From Eubacterium sp. CAG:252 (GTDB lineage Bacteria > Bacillota > Clostridia > Lachnospirales > Lachnospiraceae), in assembly GCA_000436535.1 (NCBI GenBank), contig FR886343.1, positions 1 through 20,174 of the forward strand: a DNA stretch of 20,174 nt. The letters are read 5' to 3'. Positions 7,737 to 15,911 of the stretch are shown one piece after another. The notes under the pieces are model-generated. The model did no database searches and was not told where the DNA came from. It saw only the letters and a list, made by a program, of their open reading frames with translations. Each line of letters opens with the position of its first letter. Position 1 is the stretch's first letter. The translations under genes were made by a program, and so were the position numbers.

Positions 7737-8069
7737 ATGGATTTAACAACAGCAGTCACTTCTCTAGGAAATGATTATGTCAATAAAGTTTCAGACCTGT
7801 TAACTAATAACAGTGTCACAAGTACAAATACATCTCAGGATTCTACATTTGATTCAATATTTAATTCAGTTTCAGGACTTCTGGATAGCACTAATAATTA
7901 TATCCAGCAGGCACAGCAGGCAGAGGTTGACTTTGCACTTGGCAATATGACGAATACCCACGAACTTGGAGTATACCAGCAGCAGGCGAACATTGCACTT
8001 CAGTATACGGTTGCAATAAGAGATAAAGCACTAGAAGCATATAAAGAGATTATGAATATGCAGATATAA
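7737..8069 (+). CDS. fliE: Flagellar hook-basal body complex protein FliE
   Basis: FliE is the small adaptor between the MS-ring and the rod, and an early export substrate. The C-terminal half carries the family pattern QAEVDFALGNMTNTHELGVY (61-80), followed by helical AYKEIMNMQI at the very end. With the start at 7737 the protein is 110 residues, normal for FliE. I chose this ATG over the in-frame ATG at 7707 because GGAGG at 7723-7727 lies just upstream and the added ten residues have no family support. The Ser/Thr/Asn-rich N-terminal part is poorly conserved in the family. fliF follows 17 bases after the stop. Confidence 0.93.
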   Translation: MDLTTAVTSLGNDYVNKVSDLLTNNSVTSTNTSQDSTFDSIFNSVSGLLDSTNNYIQQAQQAEVDFALGNMTNTHELGVYQQQANIALQYTVAIRDKALEAYKEIMNMQI

Positions 8070-8086
8070 TTACTTAGGAGTTAATA

Positions 8087-9694
8087 ATGGCAGATAGAAT
8101 AAAACAGATTCCCCAGAAGTTGTTAGAAATCTGGAAGAATTGGTCGGTTAAACAAAGAATAATAATAGTTAGTTCGATAGTAGCCTTTATAGCAGTGGTA
8201 GGTATATTGGCATTTGTACTTACACGTCCTAAGTATCAGGTACTTGTAACATGCGATGATTATACAGAAATGAACTCAGTAACATCTTTACTTTCTGAGA
8301 ATAACCATAAGTATAAGATAGACAATATGGTGGTCAGTGTTAATGAAAAAGAACTGACAGCTTGTAAGATGCTTCTTGCAACAGAAGATATCCAGTCAGA
8401 TGGTTATACTTTTGAAGATGCTATGAAGAGAAGCTTTACAACTACAGATTCAGACAGCACCAAGCAATATGCACATTATCTTGAAACTAAGCTTGCAAGT
8501 GATCTTGAAGATATGGATGGTGTTAAGAGTGCATCGGTTACTATTAATATGCCTGAAAAGACTAATTCCTTTTATCAGGCTGCATCAGATGCTACGGTTG
8601 CTGTAAAGCTTACAACAACAAAGGATATAGGTGATGATACAGCAGAAAGCATGGCATCACTTCTTGCAATGGCAGTTGGTAATGACTCGACTAAGAGTAT
8701 TACTATTATAGATAATAAAGGCAATACATTATTTAATGGTGCGGCTGGCAACAGTTCGACTTCTGGTGTCGGCATGAACGACAAGCTAAAGTATAAGTCA
8801 CAGATAGAGGCGACAACAAGCAGCTCTCTGTTAAGGAATATACTTTCAACAGGGCTTTATGATGATGCAGTTATCACACTTAACTATTCACTTGACTGGA
8901 ATACAGTTAATACAATAGCTAAAGAATATACTGCACAGGATGGAAGAGAAGAAGGCCTTTACAGCCATTCATACCAGCAGTCATCGACAGGTACTAATGG
9001 GGCGAGTGGTACACCGGGTACAGCAAGTAACAGTGGAACCACTTACGATGTTTCTGATGGAACAACATCAACATCAACATATACAGTTAATGAGTATGAT
9101 TATCTTCCTAATGAGCTTGTTACAACAACTAATACAGACCCGGGTGCTATTGTAATGGCTGACTCGACTATAGCAGTAACTCTTATACAGGATGTAACAT
9201 ATGAAGAGGAACAGGCACAGAAGCTTGGATATCTTAATGGAACAGACTGGGAAACATTTAAGAGCCAGAATTCACAGCCTGTTATGCTTACAGTAGACCC
9301 TACATGGACTGATATCATATCTAAGGGCACAGGTATTGCTCCAGCCAATATATCAGTTGTTGCATATCAGAAGAATTCATTTGTTGATAAGGCATCAACT
9401 AATATACTTAAACAGGCTTCATTCTGGATACAGCTTGTACTTGCAGCAGCTATACTTGGATTACTTATATTTGTTATTATCAGAAGCGCACGTCCACTTA
9501 CTGTGGAAGAGAAGGAACCAGAGTTATCAGTGGAAGAAATGCTTGCTTCTACAAGAGAGAATCAGGCATCTGTTGATGATATCGACCTTCAGGAGAAGTC
9601 TGAAACCAGAAAAGCGATTGAGAAGTTTGTTGATGAAAATCCAGAGGCAGTTGCACTTCTGCTTCGTAACTGGCTTAACGAAGACTGGAACTAA
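8087..9694 (+). CDS. fliF: Flagellar MS-ring protein FliF
   Basis: FliF forms the membrane ring that is the foundation of the basal body and houses the export gate. It has two membrane segments, at about residues 24-46 and 446-465, flanking a large extracytoplasmic region that begins with the YscJ/FliF ring-building domain (about 48-215). A Ser/Thr/Gly/Tyr-rich low-complexity stretch near 300-330 matches the usual disordered loop. The C-terminal tail ENPEAVALLLRNWLNEDWN (517-535) is the conserved FliG-binding segment. TAGGAG at 8075-8080 sits six bases before the ATG. A hexanucleotide CAACAT is repeated three times at 9063-9080 inside the loop-coding region. Length (535) is typical. Confidence 0.97.
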   Translation: MADRIKQIPQKLLEIWKNWSVKQRIIIVSSIVAFIAVVGILAFVLTRPKYQVLVTCDDYTEMNSVTSLLSENNHKYKIDNMVVSVNEKELTACKMLLATEDIQSDGYTFEDAMKRSFTTTDSDSTKQYAHYLETKLASDLEDMDGVKSASVTINMPEKTNSFYQAASDATVAVKLTTTKDIGDDTAESMASLLAMAVGNDSTKSITIIDNKGNTLFNGAAGNSSTSGVGMNDKLKYKSQIEATTSSSLLRNILSTGLYDDAVITLNYSLDWNTVNTIAKEYTAQDGREEGLYSHSYQQSSTGTNGASGTPGTASNSGTTYDVSDGTTSTSTYTVNEYDYLPNELVTTTNTDPGAIVMADSTIAVTLIQDVTYEEEQAQKLGYLNGTDWETFKSQNSQPVMLTVDPTWTDIISKGTGIAPANISVVAYQKNSFVDKASTNILKQASFWIQLVLAAAILGLLIFVIIRSARPLTVEEKEPELSVEEMLASTRENQASVDDIDLQEKSETRKAIEKFVDENPEAVALLLRNWLNEDWN

Positions 9695-9747
9695 TGAATA
9701 TGTTGTTATTTAGAACAGTAACATAATTATAATATGGGAGTACATAT

Positions 9748-10773
9748 ATGGCACGACAGGGTAATATTGGTGAAAAAGGAATGGACGGGGTTGAAAAGTC
9801 AGCAATATTGCTGATTGCCCTCGGTCCAGAAAAATCAGCAGAAATATTTAAACATTTAAAAGAAGAAGAGATAGAACAGCTCACACTTGAAATAGCTAAT
9901 ACAAGCAGCGTATCTCCGCAGACAAAAGAGCAGGTACTTAATGAGTTCTATGAAGTGTGTCTTGCCCAGCAGTATATCGCAGAAGGTGGTATTGGTTATG
10001 CCAAGGAACTTCTTGAGAAGTCACTGGGAGAGGAGAAGGCAAAGGCTGTTATTGGAAAGCTTACAGCAAGCCTTCAGGTACGTCCTTTCGAGTTTATCAG
10101 AAGAACAGATTCTTCTCAGTTGCTTAACTTCATACAGGATGAACATCCTCAGACTATAGCACTTATTCTGTCATATCTCCCACCTGCACAGGCATCAGCG
10201 GTTATATCATCGCTGCCACCTGAAAAACAGGCAGATGTTGCAAGAAGAATTGCCCAGATGGACAGAACATCACCAGATGTTATAAAGCAGGTTGAAAAGG
10301 TACTTGAGAAGAAGCTTGCATCCTTAGTTAATCAGGATTACACAATTGTCGGTGGTGTTGATGCTATCGTTGAAATTCTTAATTCTGTTGACAGAGGTAC
10401 AGAAAGACATATTATGGAAACACTCGAAGTCGAAGAGCCAGAGCTTGCAGATGAAATCAGAAAGAAGATGTTCGTATTCGAGGATATCCTTTCTCTCGAC
10501 GACAGAGCTATCCAGAGAGTGCTTAGGGATGTTGATAATTCAGACCTTGCTCTTGCACTTAAGGGCTCAACAGAAGAAGTACAGAATGTTATTCTTAATA
10601 ACCTTTCAAAGCGTCTTGCTGTAATGATAAAGGAAGATATGGAATATATGGGTCCTGTACGTATGAAGGATGTTGAAGAGGCTCAGCAGAAGATTGTTAA
10701 TATAATCAGAAAGCTTGAAGATTCAGCAGAAATCGTAATAGCAAGAGGCGGAGGTGACGAGATAATTGTCTAA
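9748..10773 (+). CDS. fliG: Flagellar motor switch protein FliG
   Basis: FliG sits on the MS-ring and transmits torque from MotA to the rotor. The N-terminal FliF-binding domain begins VEKSAILLIALGPEKSAEIF (15-34). The middle domain carries EHPQTIALILSYLPP (132-146), which binds FliM and neighbouring subunits. The C-terminal torque helix is around DDRAIQRVLRDVD (251-263), with the charged residues expected for interaction with MotA. Length (341) is normal. The glycine-rich tail ARGGGDEIIV is encoded by DNA that also contains the GGAGGTGA ribosome site of fliH, and the two genes overlap by eight bases, so they are probably translationally coupled. Confidence 0.98.
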   Translation: MARQGNIGEKGMDGVEKSAILLIALGPEKSAEIFKHLKEEEIEQLTLEIANTSSVSPQTKEQVLNEFYEVCLAQQYIAEGGIGYAKELLEKSLGEEKAKAVIGKLTASLQVRPFEFIRRTDSSQLLNFIQDEHPQTIALILSYLPPAQASAVISSLPPEKQADVARRIAQMDRTSPDVIKQVEKVLEKKLASLVNQDYTIVGGVDAIVEILNSVDRGTERHIMETLEVEEPELADEIRKKMFVFEDILSLDDRAIQRVLRDVDNSDLALALKGSTEEVQNVILNNLSKRLAVMIKEDMEYMGPVRMKDVEEAQQKIVNIIRKLEDSAEIVIARGGGDEIIV

Positions 10774-11596
10774 TCTGTTAAAAAGAGGAACAACAACAAT
10801 AAGCGAAGAGAGAATTATTGATTATAATGAATTAATCAAGCTCAAGCTTAAGAATATTGCAAATGATAGAGAAAATCATGGAAATGTAGATGCAGATGGT
10901 TTTGTCAACGGACTTAAAGCAGATGTTGTTGAACAGCTTCTCACTGGTTCAGATGAGGATGGCGAGACAGCACAGAGTCAGGAGGACGTAAATAACCAGA
11001 TTGCGGCAGCGCTTGAAGAGGCTAATGAACAGGCACAGACTATAAGGGATGAGGCTAACGAAGTGCTTGCACAGGCACATATGGAGGCCAGAAAGATTAT
11101 AGAAGATGCTAAGCGTACAGGTTATGAGCAGGGTGCACAGAATGCAAGGGAAGAATATAATGCCAAAGCAGATGAACTTGCAAGAGATTATGAGGCTAAG
11201 AAAGCACAGCTTGAAAAAGAATATAATGATATGAAAGCTTCTATGGAGCCAGAACTTGTAGAAACTATCACAGAAGTATTTAAAAAGATTACTTATACAG
11301 TTGCAGAAGATAATAAAGATATTATTATCGGACTTATCAATGGTGTTATGAAAAATACCGATATAAGTAATGAATTCATTATAAAGGTTTCACCTGAGGA
11401 TTATAAGTTTCTTGTTAATAATCAGGGAAAGATATACTGTTCAGTATCCAAAGAGGTTACGATGGATATTGTTGAGGATGCAACTATGAAGAAGAACCAG
11501 TGCATCATAGAAAGTGATACTGGTGTGTATGATTGCAGCCTTGATATAGAGCTTAATAATCTAATTGAGGATATTAAGCTTCTTAGCTGCCTGTAA
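10766..11596 (+). CDS. fliH: Flagellar assembly protein FliH
   Basis: FliH binds and regulates the FliI ATPase and links it to the rotor in the cytoplasm. The protein has a charged N-terminal part, a long predicted coiled coil (about residues 75-160, rich in Ala/Glu/Lys/Gln, with GYEQGAQNAREEY at 119-131) and a C-terminal globular domain (about 160-276, EPELVETITEVFKKITY) of the FliH/HrpE type. The start is TTG at 10766: GGAGGTGA at 10750-10757 precedes it by eight bases and no nearby in-frame ATG exists. It overlaps fliG by eight bases. Sequence conservation in this family is low, so the call leans on domain pattern plus position between fliG and fliI. Length (276) fits. Confidence 0.92.
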   Translation: MSNLLKRGTTTISEERIIDYNELIKLKLKNIANDRENHGNVDADGFVNGLKADVVEQLLTGSDEDGETAQSQEDVNNQIAAALEEANEQAQTIRDEANEVLAQAHMEARKIIEDAKRTGYEQGAQNAREEYNAKADELARDYEAKKAQLEKEYNDMKASMEPELVETITEVFKKITYTVAEDNKDIIIGLINGVMKNTDISNEFIIKVSPEDYKFLVNNQGKIYCSVSKEVTMDIVEDATMKKNQCIIESDTGVYDCSLDIELNNLIEDIKLLSCL

Positions 11597-11662
11597 AGTA
11601 TTACAGGAATGTTTTAGTAAAATGGAATTCAGTTGGAATATCCAGACAGGGAGGAAGAGGAA

Positions 11663-13033
11663 TTGTCAGTTCTGAATAAGGATAAGTATTATGCTTTAAC
11701 AGAGAAATCTTTCTACAAGAAGCTTGGAAAGGTTACAAAGATAGTTGGTCTTACTATAGAGTCAGCAGGACCGGATGCTAAGCTTAATGACCTGTGCAAG
11801 ATATATTCGGCTGATAAAAGTCAGGTTCTTTATGCAGAGGTAGTTGGCTTCAAGGACTCAAGAGTTCTTCTTATGCCATTTGATGTGGTAGATGGAATAG
11901 GTCCGGGAAGTATTGTAGAGAATACAGAAAGTCCACTTGCTGTTAAGGTTGGTGATGATATACTTGGACATACACTTGATGGTCTTGGCAATCCGACTGA
12001 TGGAGCAGAGCTTTATCTTGACAGCAGTTATTCTGTAGAGGCTGCACCGCCAGACCCTATGGACAGAGAGATTATAAGTGATGTTCTTCCACTTGGTGTA
12101 AAGGCAGTTGATGGTCTTCTTACAGTAGGTAAGGGACAGAGAATAGGAATATTTGCAGGTAGTGGTGTAGGAAAAAGTACACTGCTTGGTATGTTTGCAA
12201 GAAATACAAAGGCAGATATTAATGTAATAGCGCTTATAGGTGAGCGAGGCAGGGAAGTAAGAGAGTTCGTTGAAAGAGACTTAGGACCTGAGGGTATGAA
12301 GCGAAGTGTACTTGTAGTTGCTACATCAGACAAGCCGGCACTTATAAGAAATAAAGCTGCAAAGACGGCAACTGCTATTGCAGAATATTTCAGGGACCAG
12401 GGCAAAGATGTTCTTCTTATGATGGACTCACTTACACGTTTTTCTATGGCACAGCGTGAGATAGGTCTTGCTTCAGGTGAACCGCCTGTTACAAGAGGCT
12501 ATCCGCCTAGTGTATACAGTGAGATGCCTAAGCTCCTTGAAAGAGCCGGTATGTCAGATAAAGGTTCCATAACTGGTCTGTATACAGTACTTGTAGATGG
12601 TGATGATTTTAATGAGCCAATCACTGATACAGCGCGAAGTATTCTTGATGGACATATCATGTTGTCAAGAAAGTTAGGACATAAGAATCATTATCCGGCT
12701 ATAGATGTACTTCAGAGTATATCAAGATGTATGAGCCAGATAGTTACAAAGGAACATAAAAAAGCGGCAGGAAGACTTAAGACAGTTCTTGCTACTTATA
12801 ATGAGGCAGAAGACCTTATTAATATTGGTGCATATAAGAGTGGCTCTAACAGGAATATAGATTATGCTATATACAAGATAGATGCGGTTAATAAGTTCCT
12901 TACACAGCAGACCGATGAGAAGTTTTCATTTGAAGACGAATTACAGTCACTTATGGAGCTGTTTGCAGATTATGACGACTTTGAAAGCGGAAAGCTTAAG
13001 CTTGGAGAACAGCCGGCAAGACAGAGGCGTTAG
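11663..13033 (+). CDS. fliI: Flagellum-specific export ATPase FliI
   Basis: FliI is the F1-beta-like ATPase that helps drive type III export of flagellar subunits. Motifs (numbering from the TTG at 11663) are Walker A AGSGVGKST (165-173), the catalytic GERGREV (193-199) and Walker B LLMMDS (251-256), followed by LTRFSMAQREIGLASGEPP. No in-frame ATG precedes the conserved GKVTKIVGLTIESAGP. Two TTG codons are possible, at 11633 and 11663. I chose 11663 because GGGAGGA at 11649-11655 lies seven bases upstream and the resulting N-terminus (456 residues) has the usual length; the earlier start would add an acidic ten-residue leader with a weak ribosome site. The call is certain; the start is fairly so. 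Confidence 0.97.
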   Translation: MSVLNKDKYYALTEKSFYKKLGKVTKIVGLTIESAGPDAKLNDLCKIYSADKSQVLYAEVVGFKDSRVLLMPFDVVDGIGPGSIVENTESPLAVKVGDDILGHTLDGLGNPTDGAELYLDSSYSVEAAPPDPMDREIISDVLPLGVKAVDGLLTVGKGQRIGIFAGSGVGKSTLLGMFARNTKADINVIALIGERGREVREFVERDLGPEGMKRSVLVVATSDKPALIRNKAAKTATAIAEYFRDQGKDVLLMMDSLTRFSMAQREIGLASGEPPVTRGYPPSVYSEMPKLLERAGMSDKGSITGLYTVLVDGDDFNEPITDTARSILDGHIMLSRKLGHKNHYPAIDVLQSISRCMSQIVTKEHKKAAGRLKTVLATYNEAEDLINIGAYKSGSNRNIDYAIYKIDAVNKFLTQQTDEKFSFEDELQSLMELFADYDDFESGKLKLGEQPARQRR

Positions 13034-13092
13034 TAAGTATAAGCTTGCGGCGGCTATGTAAGATATAGTGATGTATAAAGAGAGACAGACAT

Positions 13093-13545
13093 ATGGCAAA
13101 GTTTGTATATGGAATGCAGAATGTCCTTAATATAAAGGAGCGTATGGAAACACAGGCAAAGACTGAGTATGCGCAGATGTTAGGAGCACTTCATGACGAA
13201 GAGATAAGGATGCAGAGTATAGTAAATACTCTGAATTCCTATAAGTCACAGGCTAAGGAGCTTGCTATGGGAACGCTTGACATTGCAAGAATAAGAAGAT
13301 GCAGTGAAGCTATAAGTATAACTGAAGATATGGCGAAAAATCAGGCAGTCAGGGTCAGAATAGCAGAAAAGAATGTAGAAAATGCCATGATGAAGCTGAC
13401 AGCAGCAGTTAAGGAAAGAAAAGTTCAGGAAAAGCTGAAAGAAAAGGCTTTTGAAGAATTTTTACAGGAATTAAATGCACAGGAGATGAAAGAGATTGAT
13501 GAAGTCGTAAGTTTCAATTATAATAATAGGGAAGAAGATGTCTGA
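13093..13545 (+). CDS. fliJ: Flagellar export protein FliJ
   Basis: FliJ is the small coiled-coil stalk of the export ATPase, resembling the gamma subunit of F1. The 150-residue product is almost entirely predicted helix, rich in Glu, Lys, Ala and Met, and starts with the FliJ-like pattern FVYGMQNVLNIKERMETQAK (4-23). Primary sequence is weakly conserved in this family, so position immediately after fliI and before a MotE-like gene carries much of the evidence. The ribosome site is a modest AGAGAGA just upstream of the ATG. No cysteine except one mid-chain, no signal peptide and no membrane segment. Confidence 0.9.
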   Translation: MAKFVYGMQNVLNIKERMETQAKTEYAQMLGALHDEEIRMQSIVNTLNSYKSQAKELAMGTLDIARIRRCSEAISITEDMAKNQAVRVRIAEKNVENAMMKLTAAVKERKVQEKLKEKAFEEFLQELNAQEMKEIDEVVSFNYNNREEDV

Positions 13546-13606
13546 TATTAGTAAATATATTACTATTACAGATATATAGATAAATTAATATGGAGAACAG
13601 AGTATT

Positions 13607-14380
13607 ATGGCAAAGAAGAAATCCAAGGAAGAACTAGATATCGATGATGGCTTAGATATGGGCGAAGAGTCGGAGAGCACAGGTGGCAATAAGCTGCTTA
13701 ATATATTGATTGTACTTATTGTTATTATTATATGGCTTGCTATATTTGCATTACTTATAAAGATGAATGTCGGCGGTATAGGAAGTATGTTAAGACCTTA
13801 TCTTAAGAATATTCCAGGTATTAATATGATACTTCCAGATGCAACAGATGAAGAGGTATCGGAGGAATCTGGTGGCAAGTATAAGAGCCTTTCGGAAGCT
13901 ATAGACAGAATTAATGAGCTTGAAGCACAGCTTGAGCAATATCAGAACTCAGATTCAGCAGATTCTTCTACAATAGCAGAGCTTCAGGCAGAAGTTGCAA
14001 GACTTAAAACGTTTGAGGAAAATGCACAGTATTATCAGGACCTTAAGGATAGATTCGACCAGGAGGTAGTATATGCAGATAATGCACCTGATATAGAAAA
14101 TTATAAGCAGTGGTATGAGTCAATTGATTCAGACAATGCAGCCAAGTTATATCAGCAGGTAGTTCAGGATCTTCAGGAGTCGCAGAAAGTTAAAGATTGG
14201 GCAGAAGCATATGCTAAGATGGATGCTGATAAGGCGGCAGCTATTCTTGAAGAGATGACAGGTGATACAAATCTTGTTTCAAAGATACTTAATTGTATGA
14301 CCTCTAAGAAGAGAGCAGCTGTACTTGCAGAGATGGATCCGGTATATGCAGCCAAGCTTACTAAGATTACATATCCATAG
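13607..14380 (+). CDS. MotE/YlxF-like membrane protein of the flagellar operon
   Basis: In Bacillus the corresponding position between fliJ and fliK is held by ylxF. The product has an acidic cytoplasmic N-terminus, one membrane segment (about residues 29-52), a coiled coil (about 94-137) and a C-terminal helical domain (YAKMDADKAAAILEEMTGDT from 202, then AAVLAEMDPVYAAKL) resembling the N-terminal domain of MgtE, which is the usual hallmark of MotE-like proteins. In rhizobia MotE acts as a chaperone for a periplasmic motility protein; the Firmicutes role is not established. The orientation suggests that coiled coil and C-domain lie outside the membrane. GGAGA sits upstream of the ATG. Length (257) is within the family range. 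The family call is fair; the function is inferred. Confidence 0.8.
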   Translation: MAKKKSKEELDIDDGLDMGEESESTGGNKLLNILIVLIVIIIWLAIFALLIKMNVGGIGSMLRPYLKNIPGINMILPDATDEEVSEESGGKYKSLSEAIDRINELEAQLEQYQNSDSADSSTIAELQAEVARLKTFEENAQYYQDLKDRFDQEVVYADNAPDIENYKQWYESIDSDNAAKLYQQVVQDLQESQKVKDWAEAYAKMDADKAAAILEEMTGDTNLVSKILNCMTSKKRAAVLAEMDPVYAAKLTKITYP

Positions 14381-14578
14381 AATATACATTAACAGTATAA
14401 TTAATTGTCAGTTAAATGTGGTAATCTGATTATGCATTTAATTGTGTATAATCTGTTACATATATGATGTTAAAGGATTATATTAATTGCAAAGCAATGC
14501 AGCAGATCCTGTACATCAGTGAGTGGTAATAACTATTTTTGGCACTCATTATATTATAATTAAGAAAGGAGGAATAGT
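14381..14578 (+). promoter_or_regulatory. Structured leader of fliK
   Basis: This gap is the second longest inside the flagellar operon. It holds three inverted repeats: TTAAATG/CATTTAA at 14412-14418 and 14435-14441, with an inner TAAT/ATTA; ATTGC/GCAAT at 14486-14498 around AAA; and an eight-pair AGTGAGTG/CACTCATT at 14518-14525 and 14543-14550 with one G-U pair. TATAAT hexamers at 14396, 14447 and 14555 lack a well-placed -35. The fliK ribosome site AAGGAGG is at 14566-14572. No U-tract follows any of the hairpins. Confidence 0.45.
14403..14417 (+). promoter_or_regulatory. CodY-box-like sequence in the fliK leader
   Basis: AATTGTCAGTTAAAT matches the CodY consensus at 11 of 15 positions and the copy upstream of codY (5407-5421) at 14 of 15. 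It overlaps the left arm of the first leader hairpin. On its own it would be a weak candidate; the near-identity with the codY copy raises interest. Confidence 0.3.
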
Positions 14579-15886
14579 ATGGTAAGTCCAGCAGTTATGG
14601 GAACAGGAACAGTAAGTAATGTTTCAGCAAAATCAGTTTCAAGAAACAGCTGTTCTGGCAGTGGTTCAGACTTTAAGAAAGTTATGGCAGCCTCACTTGC
14701 ACAGAATACGGCAGGAGCAGGTAAGAATCCTGCTGATAATAAGCTTTCAGTGCCAATAGCAGAAAAGTCGGATGCACAGACAGCAAAGAGCAGTTCTCAG
14801 GACGTTAACGCAGCAGATGCAGGTAGTAATAATAAGGCACAGTCTGTAAACGGTGCTGATAAGAATGAGCTTAATGATAAAGTTAATGAAGCAGTGCAGG
14901 ATGTTAAGGATACTATTAAGGATGAACTTGATGTATCAGATGAAGATATAGCTAAGGCTATGGAAGTTCTTGGAATGACAGCAACAGACCTTTTGTCAGT
15001 AGTTAAGGTTACAGAGCTTGTAGGGGAACTTACAGGTACAGATGCAATAACACTTATAACAGATGATGATATGTTAAGCAGACTTACATCGGTTCTTGAT
15101 GTTGTCAATGCAGCACAGCAGGATATAGCAGATATGTCAGGTGTAAATGTTGAAGATGTCAGTGATGTTATAGCAACAGCCAATACAGAAGCAGATGTCA
15201 ATAAGGATGTAACAGACAATGTGGTTAGCAATAACCAGCCGGCAGCTATTGAAGAATCATTAAGTGATATGCTTGCTAAGAAGATTACAACAGATGGTTC
15301 AGCAAAACAACAGAATAATGCTGGAGAGCAGAATCATAACACTGAAACTTATGGAAGTGTTGCTGACAACATGATTCAGAGTATGTCAGATAGTTTTGCG
15401 GATATTATAACAGAGGATACTGCTTATGTCAGTGAAGCTGATATAGTTAATCAGGTTATAGACCAGATTAAGCTTACATCAGGTAAAGAGCTTACAAGCA
15501 TAGAGGTTATGCTCAATCCTGAAAGACTAGGAAGTGTCCATGTTACAGTTTCAGCAAAGAATGGTATACTTACTGCGCAGATAGCAGCTCAGAATGAACA
15601 GGTTAAGACGGCGCTTGAGAACCAGATGACAACCTTAAGAGAGAATTTTGAAAATCAGGGTATCAAGGTTGATGCTGTTGAGATTACAGTTATGACTCAC
15701 CAGTTTGAGGCAGGACAGAACTTTGGACAAAATGAGTCTGAAAGAAAACAGTCAGAGCGAAAGTTAAATAAGAAGCTTGATTTGTCAGCATATGATGATG
15801 AAGTGGATGATGAATTCAGTGATGACGAATTAAGAAGAAAAGATTCTATACAGAATGGAAACAGTAGTGTAGAATATATTGCATAG
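14579..15886 (+). CDS. fliK: Flagellar hook-length control protein FliK
   Basis: FliK is a secreted molecular ruler that measures the hook and switches export from hook to filament subunits. The long N-terminal two-thirds is low in complexity (Ala, Asp, Ser, Asn, Val) and probably extended, as expected of a ruler. The conserved C-terminal hook-length domain spans about residues 290-373 and contains IEVMLNPERLGSVHVTVSAK (308-327). After it comes an acidic and basic tail (about 386-435, with DDEVDDEFSDDE). Length is 435. AAGGAGG at 14566-14572, six bases before the ATG, is among the strongest ribosome sites in the window. The gene precedes flgD and flgE, the hook cap and hook. Confidence 0.93.
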   Translation: MVSPAVMGTGTVSNVSAKSVSRNSCSGSGSDFKKVMAASLAQNTAGAGKNPADNKLSVPIAEKSDAQTAKSSSQDVNAADAGSNNKAQSVNGADKNELNDKVNEAVQDVKDTIKDELDVSDEDIAKAMEVLGMTATDLLSVVKVTELVGELTGTDAITLITDDDMLSRLTSVLDVVNAAQQDIADMSGVNVEDVSDVIATANTEADVNKDVTDNVVSNNQPAAIEESLSDMLAKKITTDGSAKQQNNAGEQNHNTETYGSVADNMIQSMSDSFADIITEDTAYVSEADIVNQVIDQIKLTSGKELTSIEVMLNPERLGSVHVTVSAKNGILTAQIAAQNEQVKTALENQMTTLRENFENQGIKVDAVEITVMTHQFEAGQNFGQNESERKQSERKLNKKLDLSAYDDEVDDEFSDDELRRKDSIQNGNSSVEYIA

Positions 15887-15911
15887 TTAATGAGAAGAAA
15901 GGAGAAAAGTT

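Noticed and set aside
8940..9713. Alternative-frame + strand reading frames within fliF
   Set aside because: They are His/Gln/Leu-rich out-of-frame readings of the fliF loop and tail; fliF itself is fully supported.
11661..11675. AATTGTCAGTT, a partial third copy of the CodY-like 15-mer
   Set aside because: It overlaps the fliI start codons, and the right half does not match either the 15-mer or the CodY consensus.
14481..14550. Possible cyclic di-GMP (GEMM) riboswitch in the fliK leader
   Set aside because: A GCAAAGC string is present, but the conserved flanking helices and receptor sequences of that class are not.
14539..14560. TTGGCA and TATAAT just upstream of fliK as a promoter
   Set aside because: The spacer is only 10 bases and the start point would fall on the ribosome site.
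14797..15231. Long minus-strand open frames opposite fliK, fliG, fliI and others
   Set aside because: They are Ser/Thr/Ile/Leu-rich mirror images of well-supported genes, without ribosome sites or recognisable domains.
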